Below, piece by piece: positions 11,474-20,843 of a stretch of 64,000 nt of DNA; the first letter of the stretch is position 1; every line of letters starts with the position of its first letter. The position numbers and the translations under genes were made by a program. Location of the stretch: assembly GCA_016713175.1 (NCBI GenBank), contig JADJPQ010000018.1, forward strand, positions 1 through 64,000. Reading direction: 5' to 3'. Origin of the DNA: Planctomycetota bacterium (GTDB lineage Bacteria > Planctomycetota > UBA1135 > UBA2386). The notes beneath the pieces were generated by a model. It made no database searches. It saw only the letters and a list, made by a program, of their open reading frames with translations, and had not been told where the DNA came from.

Positions 11474-14400
11474 CCCACTGCTGCGCGGTGGTCGTCAGAT
11501 CGGGCGCATCGGCCGCCTTCTGGCCGAAGAACCCGGCCTCGAGTTGCGCAATCGTCGCCGTCAGTTCGGCGTGCGCTTGTTTGTCGAGCGAGCCTGTGCG
11601 TTCGATGTCGCGCAGCAGCCCGAGCACCGTGAACGGCGTCATCTGCGTCGGCAGCTTGTAGCGGTCGCGCAGCGTGTGCACGACCTGCGGATCGCGGCCG
11701 AGGAACCAGGCGCCGGCGCCCAGCCCGCCGAGCACGATCACCAGGACGATCCAGACCCACGACCGGGTGCCATCGCCGTAGCGCTGTTCGAGATCGACTT
11801 CGGCGCCGACTTCGATCAGGTCGGCATCGACGTAACGCTGGAACAGCGCCTTGACCTCGCCCTTGGGTCTGGCGAACGCGAACTTCCGCGGCACCTCGGT
11901 TCCGGCCACGGCCTTCAGCGTGACCGTCCAGGCCCGTTCGGACACGACCAGCGTCTCCTGGGTGTCCGGATGGAACTTGCTGACGGCCAGCTGGCCGCCC
12001 TCGTTGCTGACGATCGCCAGGCCGGTCGGTTGCAGGTCCAGCAAGTCCTCGAACGGCGGCACCAGGCCTTGGCCCTGCGCCTTGATCTCGAGCATCAGCT
12101 TGCCGTCCTTGGCCTGCCGTTCGTCGAGGATCTGCGTGATCTCGAGCGCGCGGCACGGCCGTGCATCGCCGGTGCCGGTGGCGACCATCGGCAACGCCGG
12201 CGACTCGATCGGCAGCACGACGTAACCCGAGGTGTCGAGGAAGTCGAGGTCGAGCCGCAACGGCGCGATCCGATCGACCTGCTTGCCGCGCGGCTTCAGC
12301 AGCAGGTAGGCATACGGCGTCACCCGCCAGCCGTACTCGGGCAGCGTCCGCGAGTTGACCGTCTCGGCCTGGAAGGTCACCGACAGCACCTCGAAGTGCT
12401 CGCCCAACGCCTGCCGCGTCGCCTCCGTGAACTTCTCGCGGTAGTTCTCGGTCGGCCGCCCGTAGTTGTACGAGTACGACATGTTGTTCTGGTTCTGCAG
12501 GTAGCGGGCGAAGCCACCGCTCTCGCGCTCGATTTCGCGCGTGTGCACCAGGTTGACGAACACGCCGAACGGTTCGGTCGTGTTGACCACGTCGCTGCCG
12601 TCGATCACGGTCTGCAGCTTGATCTCGGTGATCAGGTCCTTGTAGTAATCGAAGACCTTCTTCGCCTCGTACGCCTGCTTGTGGTCGCCGATGATCGCGA
12701 ACGCGCCCTTCAGGTAGCGGAACTTGACCGCCGGCTTGCACGCGCTCATCCGCGTGAAGATCGAATTGGCGAAGCGGCCGCGATGCCACTCGCCGAGTTC
12801 GCCGGGCAGCGCGTGCATGCGCTTTTGGATCGCGTCGATCTGGCGCTGGTCCGGCACGGTCTCGTCCGTCACGTTGGCGAGGTCGCTGGCGCCGAGCGCG
12901 GCGTAGAACCAGTGCTCATAGGCTTCGGTGGTCTGCTCCTCGCGCGGCAGCGCCGGCAGTTTCTTCTCGTACAGGTCGACCGCCTGTTCGAACGCCTCGA
13001 ACGCGTGTTGCCGGTTGGCCGAGAAGTCGGTGCTGCGGCCGAGCTCCTTGCCGAAGTTGACCAGGTCGTGGCCGATCATCGCCTGCACCAGGAGCAGCGA
13101 CCAGTTGTCGTCGTGGGCGTCGATCGCGTCCTGAGTGACCTGCAGCGCGACCTGATAGCCGCGGATCACCTCGGCCTCGATGTCCTTCTGCTTGCGCTTG
13201 GTCTTGGCGCGGTCCTGCACATCGGCCTTGCGCCACAGGCCGCCGAGATTGGCCCGCATCTGCTGCGCCAGTGCCGCCAGCGTCGCCGGCTTCAGGCCCT
13301 TCAGGTCGCCGAACACCGCTTCGATCGCGTCCTTCTGGTAGACCTCGGCCACGCTGTGGCAGGTGGTGAACGCCCTGACCAGCAGGCGTTGCTCGGGCGG
13401 CGGGATCGGCAGCTTGCGCAGCTTCTGCACCCACTGGCCGAGTTCTTCGAGGTTGCGCTGTTGCTTGCTGCGCGTCAGCGGGATGCCTTCTGCGCGCGGC
13501 TCGTAGCCGTACATCCAGTAGGCGCGTTCGCTCTGGTTCTCGTTCGGGTCGTGGTTCTTGGTCCATACCCGCAGGAACTCCTCGACCAGGCCCTTGGCCT
13601 GCACCGGGTGCGTCGTCGCGAGCTGCTCGATGAACGGGAACGCCTTGTCGGCTTCCTGGATCTTCAGCAGCAACTGTGCGGTGACCATCGCGAACTTCGG
13701 CAGCTGCGCCGGATCGACGGTCTGCAACCAGCCGGCGTCGGGCTTCAACTCGAGCACCTCGGCGGCGCGGATACCGTTCATGTTGCCCATGTTCGGGTTC
13801 CACATCTGCCCGCCGCCTTCGTCGTCGTCCATGGCGTAGTACCAGTTGCCATAGCGATCGCGCCGCATCGACGGGCCGGTCTGGGTGCTGCGATCGAAGC
13901 GCTGCGACATCTGCGCTTCCTTCAGCCAGTTGTTGGCCAGGAGGCCGAGTTGCAGCTGCCATTCCTTGGCCAGCTTCGGTGCGTGCTGCACCAAGGTCGC
14001 CACCGCGGTCCGCTGCAGCTCCAGGCTCTTCTTGCGGAACTCGAGGTCGTGCTGATGGGTGAACGTGCCCTCGGCAGCGGCGATGCCGATCGAAGCGAGG
14101 ATCTTGCGGCCGCGGTCGGGCACGCGGGTGAAGCTGTCGGCCAGCCACTGCATGCCGAGTTCGGTCTTCAGCTTTGGCGCCAGATCGACGGCCTGGCGCA
14201 GTGCGGTCGCGAGCTGTTCCTTGACGATGTCGCCGGCGGCGAAGATCGCCTGCAGCGCGTGCCAGGATTTCTCGAGCCACTCCACCTTCGCTTCCTTCTG
14301 GTGCTGCGCCTGGAAGTGGCGGGCGAGCAGGTTCAGCGCTTCGTGGTCCTTCTTCTCCACCGCTTGCTCGAGCGACGGCAGGAACGCACCGGCGACGATC

Positions 14401-15353
14401 GGCTCGCCGGCCGCCAGCAGCACCTTGGCGATCTGTCGCTGCGACAGCACGCGTTCGGCCTCGGGCTTGGCGGCTTCCGCCAGCAGGATCGGCTGGCCCT
14501 GTTCGATCAGGTTGCCGCGATCGATGGCCAGTCGCAGCAAGCCGCCGAGGTTGTTCAGCGCCGGATCATCGAGCGGAATCGGCGCCGCGGCGGCCAGCGC
14601 GATCACGTCGGCGAACGTGAACACGTTCTGTTCCGGCATCGGATTGTTCTGCTGACGCGGATCGGGCGGCGGCTGGCGCAGCCCCTGCAGCAGCTTCGGC
14701 CAGACCATCTTCTTCTCGTCGGCTTCCAGCGACGCGAGGAACGACTTGACGCCGGCCCAGTTGCCGAGCGTGACGTCGCGACCGAACTGCTTCAGCGCGG
14801 CATCGAACGGGTCGACTGGCTTCTTCGGCTTCGGTTTGGCGTTCGGGTCAGTGACGGCGCCGGCGGCTGGCGCCGCATCGGTCGATGGTTCGTTCGTCGC
14901 GGGCTGATCCGGCGTCGGTGCCGGCGGCGGCGGTGGTGGTGTTTCTTCATTCTGCACGACCTGGCCGTTGACGATGATCACGCCGCCAGGCATCGGTTGG
15001 TCGCCTTCGGGTCCACCTGGCTGTCCGGCCGTCGCTTCTTCTTCGCCCGGTGCCGTCGACCACACCTTCAGGATCGTCGCCGGTCGGCGATCGAACACCA
15101 GTTGCTGCAGCTTCTGCTGCCGCATCTGCTTCTTCTGCTGGTCTTCGGGGCTTGGGCCCGCCGCCGCGGGTTGACCTGGCTGCGCGCCGGGCTGCGCCGG
15201 TGCGGGCGCCTGCTGCGTTTCCGGCAGCAGGTCAGGGACCATCCGCGCACCGCTCGGCGCCGGGCGCAGCGGGGTGGCGGGGATCTGGGCGAACGCCAGT
15301 GTGACGGGGACGACGACGGCAGCGACCGCCGCGAGCAAGCGACTCCGTTCCAT
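11448..15353 (-). CDS. Large exported, membrane-anchored protein of unknown function
   Basis: The product has 1301 residues. A signal peptide (MERSRLLAAVAAVVVPVTLAFAQ) is followed by a Pro/Gln/Ala-rich region and a second Pro-rich linker near 135-165, then a long helical body, and one membrane helix near residue 1190 (WVWIVLVIVLGGLGAGAWFLG). A cytoplasmic tail of about 85 residues ends the protein. The body therefore faces the periplasm. I recognise no domain. Only the ATG at 15353 precedes the signal peptide; a TACCAT hexamer stands 9 nt upstream. The similar layout of planctomycete-specific large proteins is the only context. Confidence 0.75.
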   Translation of the reverse strand: MERSRLLAAVAAVVVPVTLAFAQIPATPLRPAPSGARMVPDLLPETQQAPAPAQPGAQPGQPAAAGPSPEDQQKKQMRQQKLQQLVFDRRPATILKVWSTAPGEEEATAGQPGGPEGDQPMPGGVIIVNGQVVQNEETPPPPPPAPTPDQPATNEPSTDAAPAAGAVTDPNAKPKPKKPVDPFDAALKQFGRDVTLGNWAGVKSFLASLEADEKKMVWPKLLQGLRQPPPDPRQQNNPMPEQNVFTFADVIALAAAAPIPLDDPALNNLGGLLRLAIDRGNLIEQGQPILLAEAAKPEAERVLSQRQIAKVLLAAGEPIVAGAFLPSLEQAVEKKDHEALNLLARHFQAQHQKEAKVEWLEKSWHALQAIFAAGDIVKEQLATALRQAVDLAPKLKTELGMQWLADSFTRVPDRGRKILASIGIAAAEGTFTHQHDLEFRKKSLELQRTAVATLVQHAPKLAKEWQLQLGLLANNWLKEAQMSQRFDRSTQTGPSMRRDRYGNWYYAMDDDEGGGQMWNPNMGNMNGIRAAEVLELKPDAGWLQTVDPAQLPKFAMVTAQLLLKIQEADKAFPFIEQLATTHPVQAKGLVEEFLRVWTKNHDPNENQSERAYWMYGYEPRAEGIPLTRSKQQRNLEELGQWVQKLRKLPIPPPEQRLLVRAFTTCHSVAEVYQKDAIEAVFGDLKGLKPATLAALAQQMRANLGGLWRKADVQDRAKTKRKQKDIEAEVIRGYQVALQVTQDAIDAHDDNWSLLLVQAMIGHDLVNFGKELGRSTDFSANRQHAFEAFEQAVDLYEKKLPALPREEQTTEAYEHWFYAALGASDLANVTDETVPDQRQIDAIQKRMHALPGELGEWHRGRFANSIFTRMSACKPAVKFRYLKGAFAIIGDHKQAYEAKKVFDYYKDLITEIKLQTVIDGSDVVNTTEPFGVFVNLVHTREIERESGGFARYLQNQNNMSYSYNYGRPTENYREKFTEATRQALGEHFEVLSVTFQAETVNSRTLPEYGWRVTPYAYLLLKPRGKQVDRIAPLRLDLDFLDTSGYVVLPIESPALPMVATGTGDARPCRALEITQILDERQAKDGKLMLEIKAQGQGLVPPFEDLLDLQPTGLAIVSNEGGQLAVSKFHPDTQETLVVSERAWTVTLKAVAGTEVPRKFAFARPKGEVKALFQRYVDADLIEVGAEVDLEQRYGDGTRSWVWIVLVIVLGGLGAGAWFLGRDPQVVHTLRDRYKLPTQMTPFTVLGLLRDIERTGSLDKQAHAELTATIAQLEAGFFGQKAADAPDLTTTAQQWVIRTRRPA

Positions 15354-15362
15354 GCGAGGCCC

Positions 15363-15368
15363 ATGGTA
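15363..15368 (-). promoter_or_regulatory. Putative -10 box (TACCAT) before the 1301-residue protein
   Basis: On the minus strand TACCAT ends 9 nt before ATG 15353, leaving almost no leader and no ribosome binding site. Confidence 0.4.
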
Positions 15369-15628
15369 GTGCGCGATCGGCGCACGGAAACCGCCTGTTG
15401 ACGAAACACTGGCGCCGAGAACAACACCGGCCGGTGCGTCAGGGACGGACCGGCCGGCGATCGCTCAGGATCAGGCTGCGGATCGACTCGGGTTCAGGAA
15501 CCCGAACCATCCGGCGGCGGGCCGGATCCGGCGCCGCGCGCATCCTCTGGCAGTTTCTGACCCTGACTCGGACCCTTGCCCTTGCTCTTCGAGCCGCGAC
15601 CGCGGCCCTTGCCACCGCTTCAACCGCT

Positions 15629-16219
15629 TCACTGACTCGGCAACGGCAGGCCCTGCAGATCCTGGACCTCCAACCGGGCCAGCTTGACCGTTGCTTCGAG
15701 GTCACCGCGGCTGCCGGTCGCCAGTTCGTGCTTGCCTGCCTTCTCGGCGTCGAGTGCCAGCAGCTTGTAGTTCTGCCGGGCCGCCTCGATCTCGGGTTCC
15801 CACACTTCGCGCGGGGCGCCTTCCAGCCGCATCATCCACGTCATGTAGAAGTGCGTGTTGGCGAGCGCTTCGCGGGTCTGGCGCAAGAGCTCCGGCGCCG
15901 CCTTGGCGTCGGTCAGGTCGGCGAGCAGGGAGTTCAGTTCGTCCTGCGCCTGCGGCACCTTCTTCAGGAACATCTGTGCCTTGGCGCGTTCGAGCCGTGT
16001 GCGGAACACGGCCTCCTTCTGGTCCGCCGGCAACAGCTTCAGCGCCTCCTCGAGTTTGCCGTCCGCCGTCGCCCAGTCCTGATCGGCAACCGCCTTCGCG
16101 GCCGCGACCAGAATGGCGTCGGCGTCGTCGAGCTTCAGCGCGTCCTGCCCCGGGCCGAAGTGGTACGCCACTCCTCCCGCTGGCAACAACAACCAACCGA
16201 GCAGCAACAGTGTGCGCAT
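15629..16219 (-). CDS. Exported helical (TPR-like) protein, unknown
   Basis: From ATG 16219 the product has 196 residues. It starts with a signal peptide or membrane anchor (MRTLLLLGWLLLPAGGVAYHF). The rest is helical with a repeat-like pattern (AILVAAAKAVADQDWATADGKLEEALKL), resembling tetratricopeptide repeats. GGAGAGG precedes the ATG as a good ribosome binding site and overlaps the 18-bp palindrome at 16233-16250. Beyond the TGA stop the frame stays open for about 40 more codons after a second TGA and encodes a Gly/Lys/Arg-rich tail, so the C-terminus may have been shortened. It probably precedes the large exported gene in transcription. Confidence 0.7.
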   Translation of the reverse strand: MRTLLLLGWLLLPAGGVAYHFGPGQDALKLDDADAILVAAAKAVADQDWATADGKLEEALKLLPADQKEAVFRTRLERAKAQMFLKKVPQAQDELNSLLADLTDAKAAPELLRQTREALANTHFYMTWMMRLEGAPREVWEPEIEAARQNYKLLALDAEKAGKHELATGSRGDLEATVKLARLEVQDLQGLPLPSQ

Positions 16220-16232
16220 CGAGTGTGTCCTC

Positions 16233-16250
16233 TCCGGAACCGGTTCCGGA
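16233..16250. promoter_or_regulatory. 18-bp perfect palindrome overlapping a ribosome binding site
   Basis: TCCGGAACCGGTTCCGGA is its own reverse complement. On the minus strand it abuts the Shine-Dalgarno GGAGAGG of the 196-residue protein gene, about 14 nt before its ATG. It could be a repressor operator or an RNA hairpin that hides the ribosome binding site. Confidence 0.5.
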
Positions 16251-16376
16251 ACATCGACGAACCTTAGCCTCGGACGTGAGTCCGGTGAAGGGGGGTGGCG
16301 AGGTTCCTGGCACCGATGCAAACGGTTGACACTCCGGCTGCGATGAACTGCCTTGGCCTCGGGCTCGTCGGGCGTC

Positions 16377-16382
16377 TACCTT
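16377..16382 (+). promoter_or_regulatory. Putative -10 box (TACCTT) before the DUF1080 gene
   Basis: The hexamer ends 7 nt before ATG 16390, consistent with a leaderless transcript. A TTGACA at 16326-16331 is too far upstream to pair with it. Confidence 0.35.
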
Positions 16383-16389
16383 CGCCGGG

Positions 16390-17667
16390 ATGCGAGCGCT
16401 CGCCTCCGTGTTCGTCACCCTCTCCCTGCTGCCGGCGCAGCGGGCGGCCGATCGGTTCGTCCCGCTGTGGAACGGCAAGGACCTCGCCGGCTGGCATGGC
16501 CAGCGCCATTTCAGTCCATACGACCTGGCGACGATGCCACCCGAGGCCCGGGCGAAACTGCGCGCCGAAGATGACGCGACGGTCGCGCAGCACTGGCGGG
16601 TCGAGAACGGCGAACTGATCAACGATGGCCAGGGCGCCTATCTGACGACGGATCGGGCGTTCGGCGACGCGGAGTTCGTGCTCGACTACAAGACGGTGGC
16701 GCTCGCGGATTCGGGCATCTACCTGCGCGGCACGCCGCAGGTGCAGATCTGGGACACGACCGAGGCCGGCGGCAAATGGAAGATCGGCGCCGACAAGGGC
16801 AGCGGCGGGCTGTGGAACAACGAAAAGCACGCCAACCGGCCGCTGGTGCTGGCCGACAAGCCGTTCGGGGAGTGGAACGCGCTGCGGATCAAGCAGCTCG
16901 GCGAGCTGACGTGGGTCTGGTTGAACGACCAACTGACGGTCGATGGCGCGGTGATGGAGAACTTCTGGAACCGCAAGATCCCGCTGCCGGCGAACGGGTC
17001 ACTGCAACTGCAGACGCACGGCGGCGAGATCCGTTTTCGCAACCTGATGGTGCGCGAGATTGCTGCCGACGAGGCGAACGCCGAACTGGCGGCGCGCGCG
17101 GCCGATGGTTTCGAGTCGATCTTCGACGGCAAGACGTTGAGCGGCTGGCAGGGCGCGGTCGACGACTACGAGGTCGTCGAGGGCGCGATCCGGTGCAAGG
17201 CGGGTCGCGGTGGCAATCTGTTCACGGCGGCGACGTACGGGGACTTCGCGGTGCGGTTGCAGTTCAAGCTGCCGCCGGGCGGCAACAACGGGCTGGCGAT
17301 CCGGTATGGCGGCAAGGGCGATCCGTCGGCCGAGGCGATCGAGTTGCAGGTGCTGGATGATTCGGCGGCGAAGTACTCGGCGTTGAAGGATTACCAGTAC
17401 CACGGGTCGGTGTACGGGCTGGTACCCGCGCACCGCGGTCACCTGCGGCCGGTCGGGCAGTGGAACTTCGAGGAAGTGATCGTGCAGGGCAGCAAGATCA
17501 AGGTCGTGCTGAACGGCACGGTGATCGTCGATGCGGATGTCGCGACGATCGACAAGCCGATGTCGGGCGGCGAGCACCCGGGCCGGTTCCGCAAGGAAGG
17601 CGCGTTCGGCTTCTGCGGGCACAGCGATCCGGTGGAGTTCAAGGACATCAAGATCCGGCGGCTGTGA
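16390..17667 (+). CDS. Two-domain DUF1080 (3-keto-disaccharide hydrolase-like) secreted protein
   Basis: The 425-residue product has a signal peptide (MRALASVFVTLSLLPAQRAA) and two DUF1080 domains, at about 22-225 (FVPLWNGKDLAGWHG to FRNLMVREI) and about 237-425 (FESIFDGKTLSGWQG to FKDIKIRRL). The family has a concanavalin-like fold and includes 3-keto-glycoside hydrolases. Both repeats keep the opening F-DGKxLxGW pattern, GIYLRG/GLAIRYGG and the closing FxxIxIR strand. It is likely periplasmic or extracellular and acts on plant or algal glycosides. Substrate is unknown. The convergent UbiD gene ends 12 nt downstream. Confidence 0.92.
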   Translation: MRALASVFVTLSLLPAQRAADRFVPLWNGKDLAGWHGQRHFSPYDLATMPPEARAKLRAEDDATVAQHWRVENGELINDGQGAYLTTDRAFGDAEFVLDYKTVALADSGIYLRGTPQVQIWDTTEAGGKWKIGADKGSGGLWNNEKHANRPLVLADKPFGEWNALRIKQLGELTWVWLNDQLTVDGAVMENFWNRKIPLPANGSLQLQTHGGEIRFRNLMVREIAADEANAELAARAADGFESIFDGKTLSGWQGAVDDYEVVEGAIRCKAGRGGNLFTAATYGDFAVRLQFKLPPGGNNGLAIRYGGKGDPSAEAIELQVLDDSAAKYSALKDYQYHGSVYGLVPAHRGHLRPVGQWNFEEVIVQGSKIKVVLNGTVIVDADVATIDKPMSGGEHPGRFRKEGAFGFCGHSDPVEFKDIKIRRL

Positions 17668-17679
17668 GCCGACAGCCGA

Positions 17680-19500
17680 TCAGTCCAGGTGCCCGCGGTC
17701 GCTGTCGCCCATCGGGATGCCGCCGGCCGGGAAGTACTCGTGCCATCGCCGGCTGACCTTCGCGGCGGTGTCCGGGTCGCAGAACAGCTCCTGTGGATAC
17801 GTCGGCTTCATCCGCGCATCGATGACGATCGGCGGGGTGTAGCTCGGTTGATGCCGGACGAGTCGCACCGCGCGTGGATGCAGATCCGCCGCGGGTTCGA
17901 AGCGGGTGAACGTCGTCCACAGGAAGTTCATCGGGCTGCGCGTCGCCTTGTGGGCATCATCGACCAGCACCACGAGTGGCCAGGCATCGAGCGCCGGCGA
18001 TGCCGCCAATCGGGCTGCAGCGCCAGGCTCCGCGGTCCATGTCGGTCCGCTGACACACAGGCAGCCGCCGCAGAACGGTAGCGCGGCGGTGAAGCCGCCC
18101 GGCAGTTCGCCGGAGAACTCGCGCGGCAGCGACCGCACTTGTTCGCCGAGCCCGAGCAGCACCCCCTTGCTGCCTTCGTTGACCGTCGGCCCGGTGTAGT
18201 CGAGCGTGTCCATCGACAGGTTGCCGAACACGTACAGGTCCGTCTCGAACCGCGCCCGTGCCAGGACGTGTGCCAGCGTCGTGCGGAAATCGCGCAGATC
18301 GACTGCGCGATCCGTCAACAGTAGGAACTTCGTCAGGCTCAACTGCCCTTCGCCGAGGATCCGGAACGCCGCCGCCATCGCTTCGCGGTGGTAGCGCTGC
18401 TGCACGACCGCCGCCGCCAGCGAGTGGTAGCCGGTCTCGCCGTACGACCACAGATCGCGAACCCCGGGCATCGCCAGCTTCGCGAACGGCAACAGCAGGG
18501 CCTGCAGGTAGTCGCCGAGAAAGAAGTCCTCCTGCCGCGGCTTGCCGACCACGGTCGCACAGCAGATCGGATCGGGCCGGTGCAGCAGCGCCGTCACTTC
18601 GACGAGCGGATAGTCGTGCCGCAACGAGTAGTAGCCGTAGTGATCGCCGAACGGCCCTTCCGGGTGCCGAGCGCCGGGCTTCACCTGGCCGACGAGGCAG
18701 AACTCGGCATCGCCGACGACCGGCAGCGGGCCGGCGGGGTTCTGCGCCGAAGTCAGACGCGAACCGAGGATCAAGGACGCGAGCAGGATCTCCGGCACGT
18801 TCTCCGGCAGCGGCGCGATGGCGGCGAGGATCAACGCCGGTGGTCCGCCGATGTGGATGTTGACCGGCATCGGGCGATCGAGCCGTTCGTATTCGGCCAG
18901 ATGGAACCCGCCGCCCTTGCCGATCTGCATGTGCAAGCCGACGCGGTCGTCGGAGTAACGCTGCACTCGGTACATGCCGAGGTTGCTGCCGAGGCCCTGC
19001 GGATGCTCGGTGTAGACCAGCGGCAGGGTGACGAACGGCCCGCCGTCGTCCTGCCAGGTGCGCAGCAGCGGCAGGCGGGAGAGTTGCGGTGGCGAGGCGA
19101 CGTTCGCCAGCAGTGGTGGGCGGCGGCGGAACCGCCGGCCGACGCGGAGGAGCGCGGACAGCAGATCGCGTTGTTGCCAGAGGCGCGAGAGCGAGGGCGG
19201 CAACAGCGTGTGCGGTGCGTCGGCGAGCCGTTGGACCAGCGCTTCGGGCCGAGGTCCAAACGCCAGTTCGACGCGGCGCGCGGTGCCGAACAGGTTGGTC
19301 ACCAGCGGCCACGGCGAGTTGCGAACACGCGTGAACAGCAGCGCCGGCCCGCCGGCGGCGATCACGCGGCGATGGATCTCGGCGGCTTCGAGGTCCGGGT
19401 CGACCTCGGCGTCGATCGTCACCAGTTCGCGTTCGTGTCGCAGCGTCTGCAGCAACGCGCGCAGGTCGGTGAGGCCGCGGTGGGCGGGCAGGCGGTTCAT
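17680..19500 (-). CDS. UbiD-family decarboxylase
   Basis: A prenylated-FMN-dependent decarboxylase of 606 residues. Conserved family segments are visible: the N-terminal LRALLQTLRHERELVTID, HMQIGKGGGFHLAEYE, NIHIGGPPALILAAIAPLP, GPFGDHYGYYS, VVGKPRQEDFFLGDY and LTKFLLLTDRAVDLRDF. Such enzymes act on ubiquinone or menaquinone precursors or on aromatic acids; the length and the lack of a nearby ubiX leave the substrate open. Quinone biosynthesis is plausible. The ATG at 19500 overlaps the lpxB stop (ATGA), so it is the last gene of a five-gene coupled operon. Confidence 0.9.
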   Translation of the reverse strand: MNRLPAHRGLTDLRALLQTLRHERELVTIDAEVDPDLEAAEIHRRVIAAGGPALLFTRVRNSPWPLVTNLFGTARRVELAFGPRPEALVQRLADAPHTLLPPSLSRLWQQRDLLSALLRVGRRFRRRPPLLANVASPPQLSRLPLLRTWQDDGGPFVTLPLVYTEHPQGLGSNLGMYRVQRYSDDRVGLHMQIGKGGGFHLAEYERLDRPMPVNIHIGGPPALILAAIAPLPENVPEILLASLILGSRLTSAQNPAGPLPVVGDAEFCLVGQVKPGARHPEGPFGDHYGYYSLRHDYPLVEVTALLHRPDPICCATVVGKPRQEDFFLGDYLQALLLPFAKLAMPGVRDLWSYGETGYHSLAAAVVQQRYHREAMAAAFRILGEGQLSLTKFLLLTDRAVDLRDFRTTLAHVLARARFETDLYVFGNLSMDTLDYTGPTVNEGSKGVLLGLGEQVRSLPREFSGELPGGFTAALPFCGGCLCVSGPTWTAEPGAAARLAASPALDAWPLVVLVDDAHKATRSPMNFLWTTFTRFEPAADLHPRAVRLVRHQPSYTPPIVIDARMKPTYPQELFCDPDTAAKVSRRWHEYFPAGGIPMGDSDRGHLD

Positions 19501-20840
19501 CGGGACGAGGTGTGGTCGAGGAACGAACGGACGATCGCGGCGACGCGCGCCGTGGCGCCGGGCTCGCCCAGGCGGGCGCGGACCTCGCGCAGATCGGCGA
19601 CGGCCTGCGTGCGCGCGGGACCATCGGCCCACAGGGAGCGGGCGGCCGCCAGCACGTCGTCCCAACCGCCGTCGTGGGCAAAGCAGAACTCCGGCACGAC
19701 CGCGCGGCCGGCGATCAGATTGGCCGCGGCGATCCATGGCACACTGAGGATGTTGTGGTAGCCCAGCGTCGCCAGCAGGCCGCGCAACCGATAGACGACG
19801 ATCACCGGGTTGCCATGCAGACAGGCTTCCAGCGACCCGGTTCCGGACTTGGCGAGGATGAGGCGGGAACCGGCCAGGAACGGCGCCAGCGGCCCTTCGT
19901 GATGTTCGACGAAGGTGGCCTGGCAGCGGGACAGCAGTTCGCGCAGCAGCGGCGTGCGGCGCGGATCGCGATGCGGCAACACGACGCGCAGCGATGGACT
20001 GTCGTCACGGAGCGCGGTGGCGACGCGCAGCATGCCGGGCAGGTTGGCTTCGATCTCGGCGCGACGCGAACCCGGCAGCAGGCACAGCGTCGGGCGGGCG
20101 GCGATCGCGGCGACGGCGGCAGGGTCGGGCGGATGCAGGTGCAGGTCGTCGAGCAGCGGGTGGCCGATGTAGCGCGCCGGCACGGCGAACCGATGGAAGA
20201 ACGCGGTCTCGAACGGCAGGATCGTCAACGTCGCGTCGACCGCACGGCGGTAGCGGCGCATCCGCCAGGGGCCCCAGGCCCAGTACTGGGGAGCCACGTA
20301 GTGCAGCACCGGGATGCCGCGACGGCGGGCCGCTTTGGCCATCACCACGTGCAGACCCGGATAGTCGACCAGGATCACCAGATCCGGCGGGTCGTCTCGC
20401 AGGAGCCGTAGGAACGTCGCGTAGGCGCGCAGGATCAGCGGCAGCTGGCGCAGTACACCGCGCACGCCCATCACCGCGTGTTCGCTGAGCGGGAACGGCG
20501 GCTGGCCGGTGGCCTCGTGCAGCGTCGGGCCGCCGAACGTCGACCAGCGCAGTTTGCGATCATGCAGGGCATGGACCAGTCGCGTCGCGTGCAGTTCGCC
20601 GCTGGTCTCGCCCGCCGACAGGAACAGGTGGGGCCGCGGGCCATGGCGAGTGCGTTGCCGCGCCAGGAACGCCGCCAGGTCATCGACCGCATCGGTGTGC
20701 GTCCGCACCTCGGTCAGCACCTGCCGGGCGACCTTGCGCCAGTGGTGGCGGAATGGCAGGTAGCCGAGCAGGCGGAGCGGGGTCAGGAGCGCGCGCAGGA
20801 TCTCGCGCAGTAGTGTCAAGGCGACCTGCAGGGCGATCAT
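19497..20840 (-). CDS. lpxB: Lipid-A-disaccharide synthase
   Basis: A GT-B glycosyltransferase (family GT19) that joins UDP-diacylglucosamine and lipid X to make the lipid A disaccharide at the inner face of the cytoplasmic membrane. The 447-residue protein carries an N-terminal amphipathic extension of about 70 residues, then LFLSAGETSGELHATRL (about 73), VDYPGLH, YVAPQYWAWGPWR, GHPLLDD, LLPGSRRAEI and SGTGSLEACLHGNPVIVVYR, all LpxB signatures. Its presence implies an outer membrane with lipid A. It lies 3 nt after the ABC permease stop. Confidence 0.95.
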   Translation of the reverse strand: MIALQVALTLLREILRALLTPLRLLGYLPFRHHWRKVARQVLTEVRTHTDAVDDLAAFLARQRTRHGPRPHLFLSAGETSGELHATRLVHALHDRKLRWSTFGGPTLHEATGQPPFPLSEHAVMGVRGVLRQLPLILRAYATFLRLLRDDPPDLVILVDYPGLHVVMAKAARRRGIPVLHYVAPQYWAWGPWRMRRYRRAVDATLTILPFETAFFHRFAVPARYIGHPLLDDLHLHPPDPAAVAAIAARPTLCLLPGSRRAEIEANLPGMLRVATALRDDSPSLRVVLPHRDPRRTPLLRELLSRCQATFVEHHEGPLAPFLAGSRLILAKSGTGSLEACLHGNPVIVVYRLRGLLATLGYHNILSVPWIAAANLIAGRAVVPEFCFAHDGGWDDVLAAARSLWADGPARTQAVADLREVRARLGEPGATARVAAIVRSFLDHTSSR

Positions 20841-20843
20841 CGG

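Noticed and set aside
11247..15401. 1384-codon open frame antisense to the 1301-residue exported protein
   Set aside because: Its sequence is Arg/Leu/Val-rich with no family features and no signal; the opposite frame has a signal peptide and membrane helix.
15629..15631. UGA decoded as an amino acid in the 196-residue protein
   Set aside because: The UGA there has a second UGA three codons later, no redox Cys context and no SECIS-like loop; other genes here clearly use UGA as stop.
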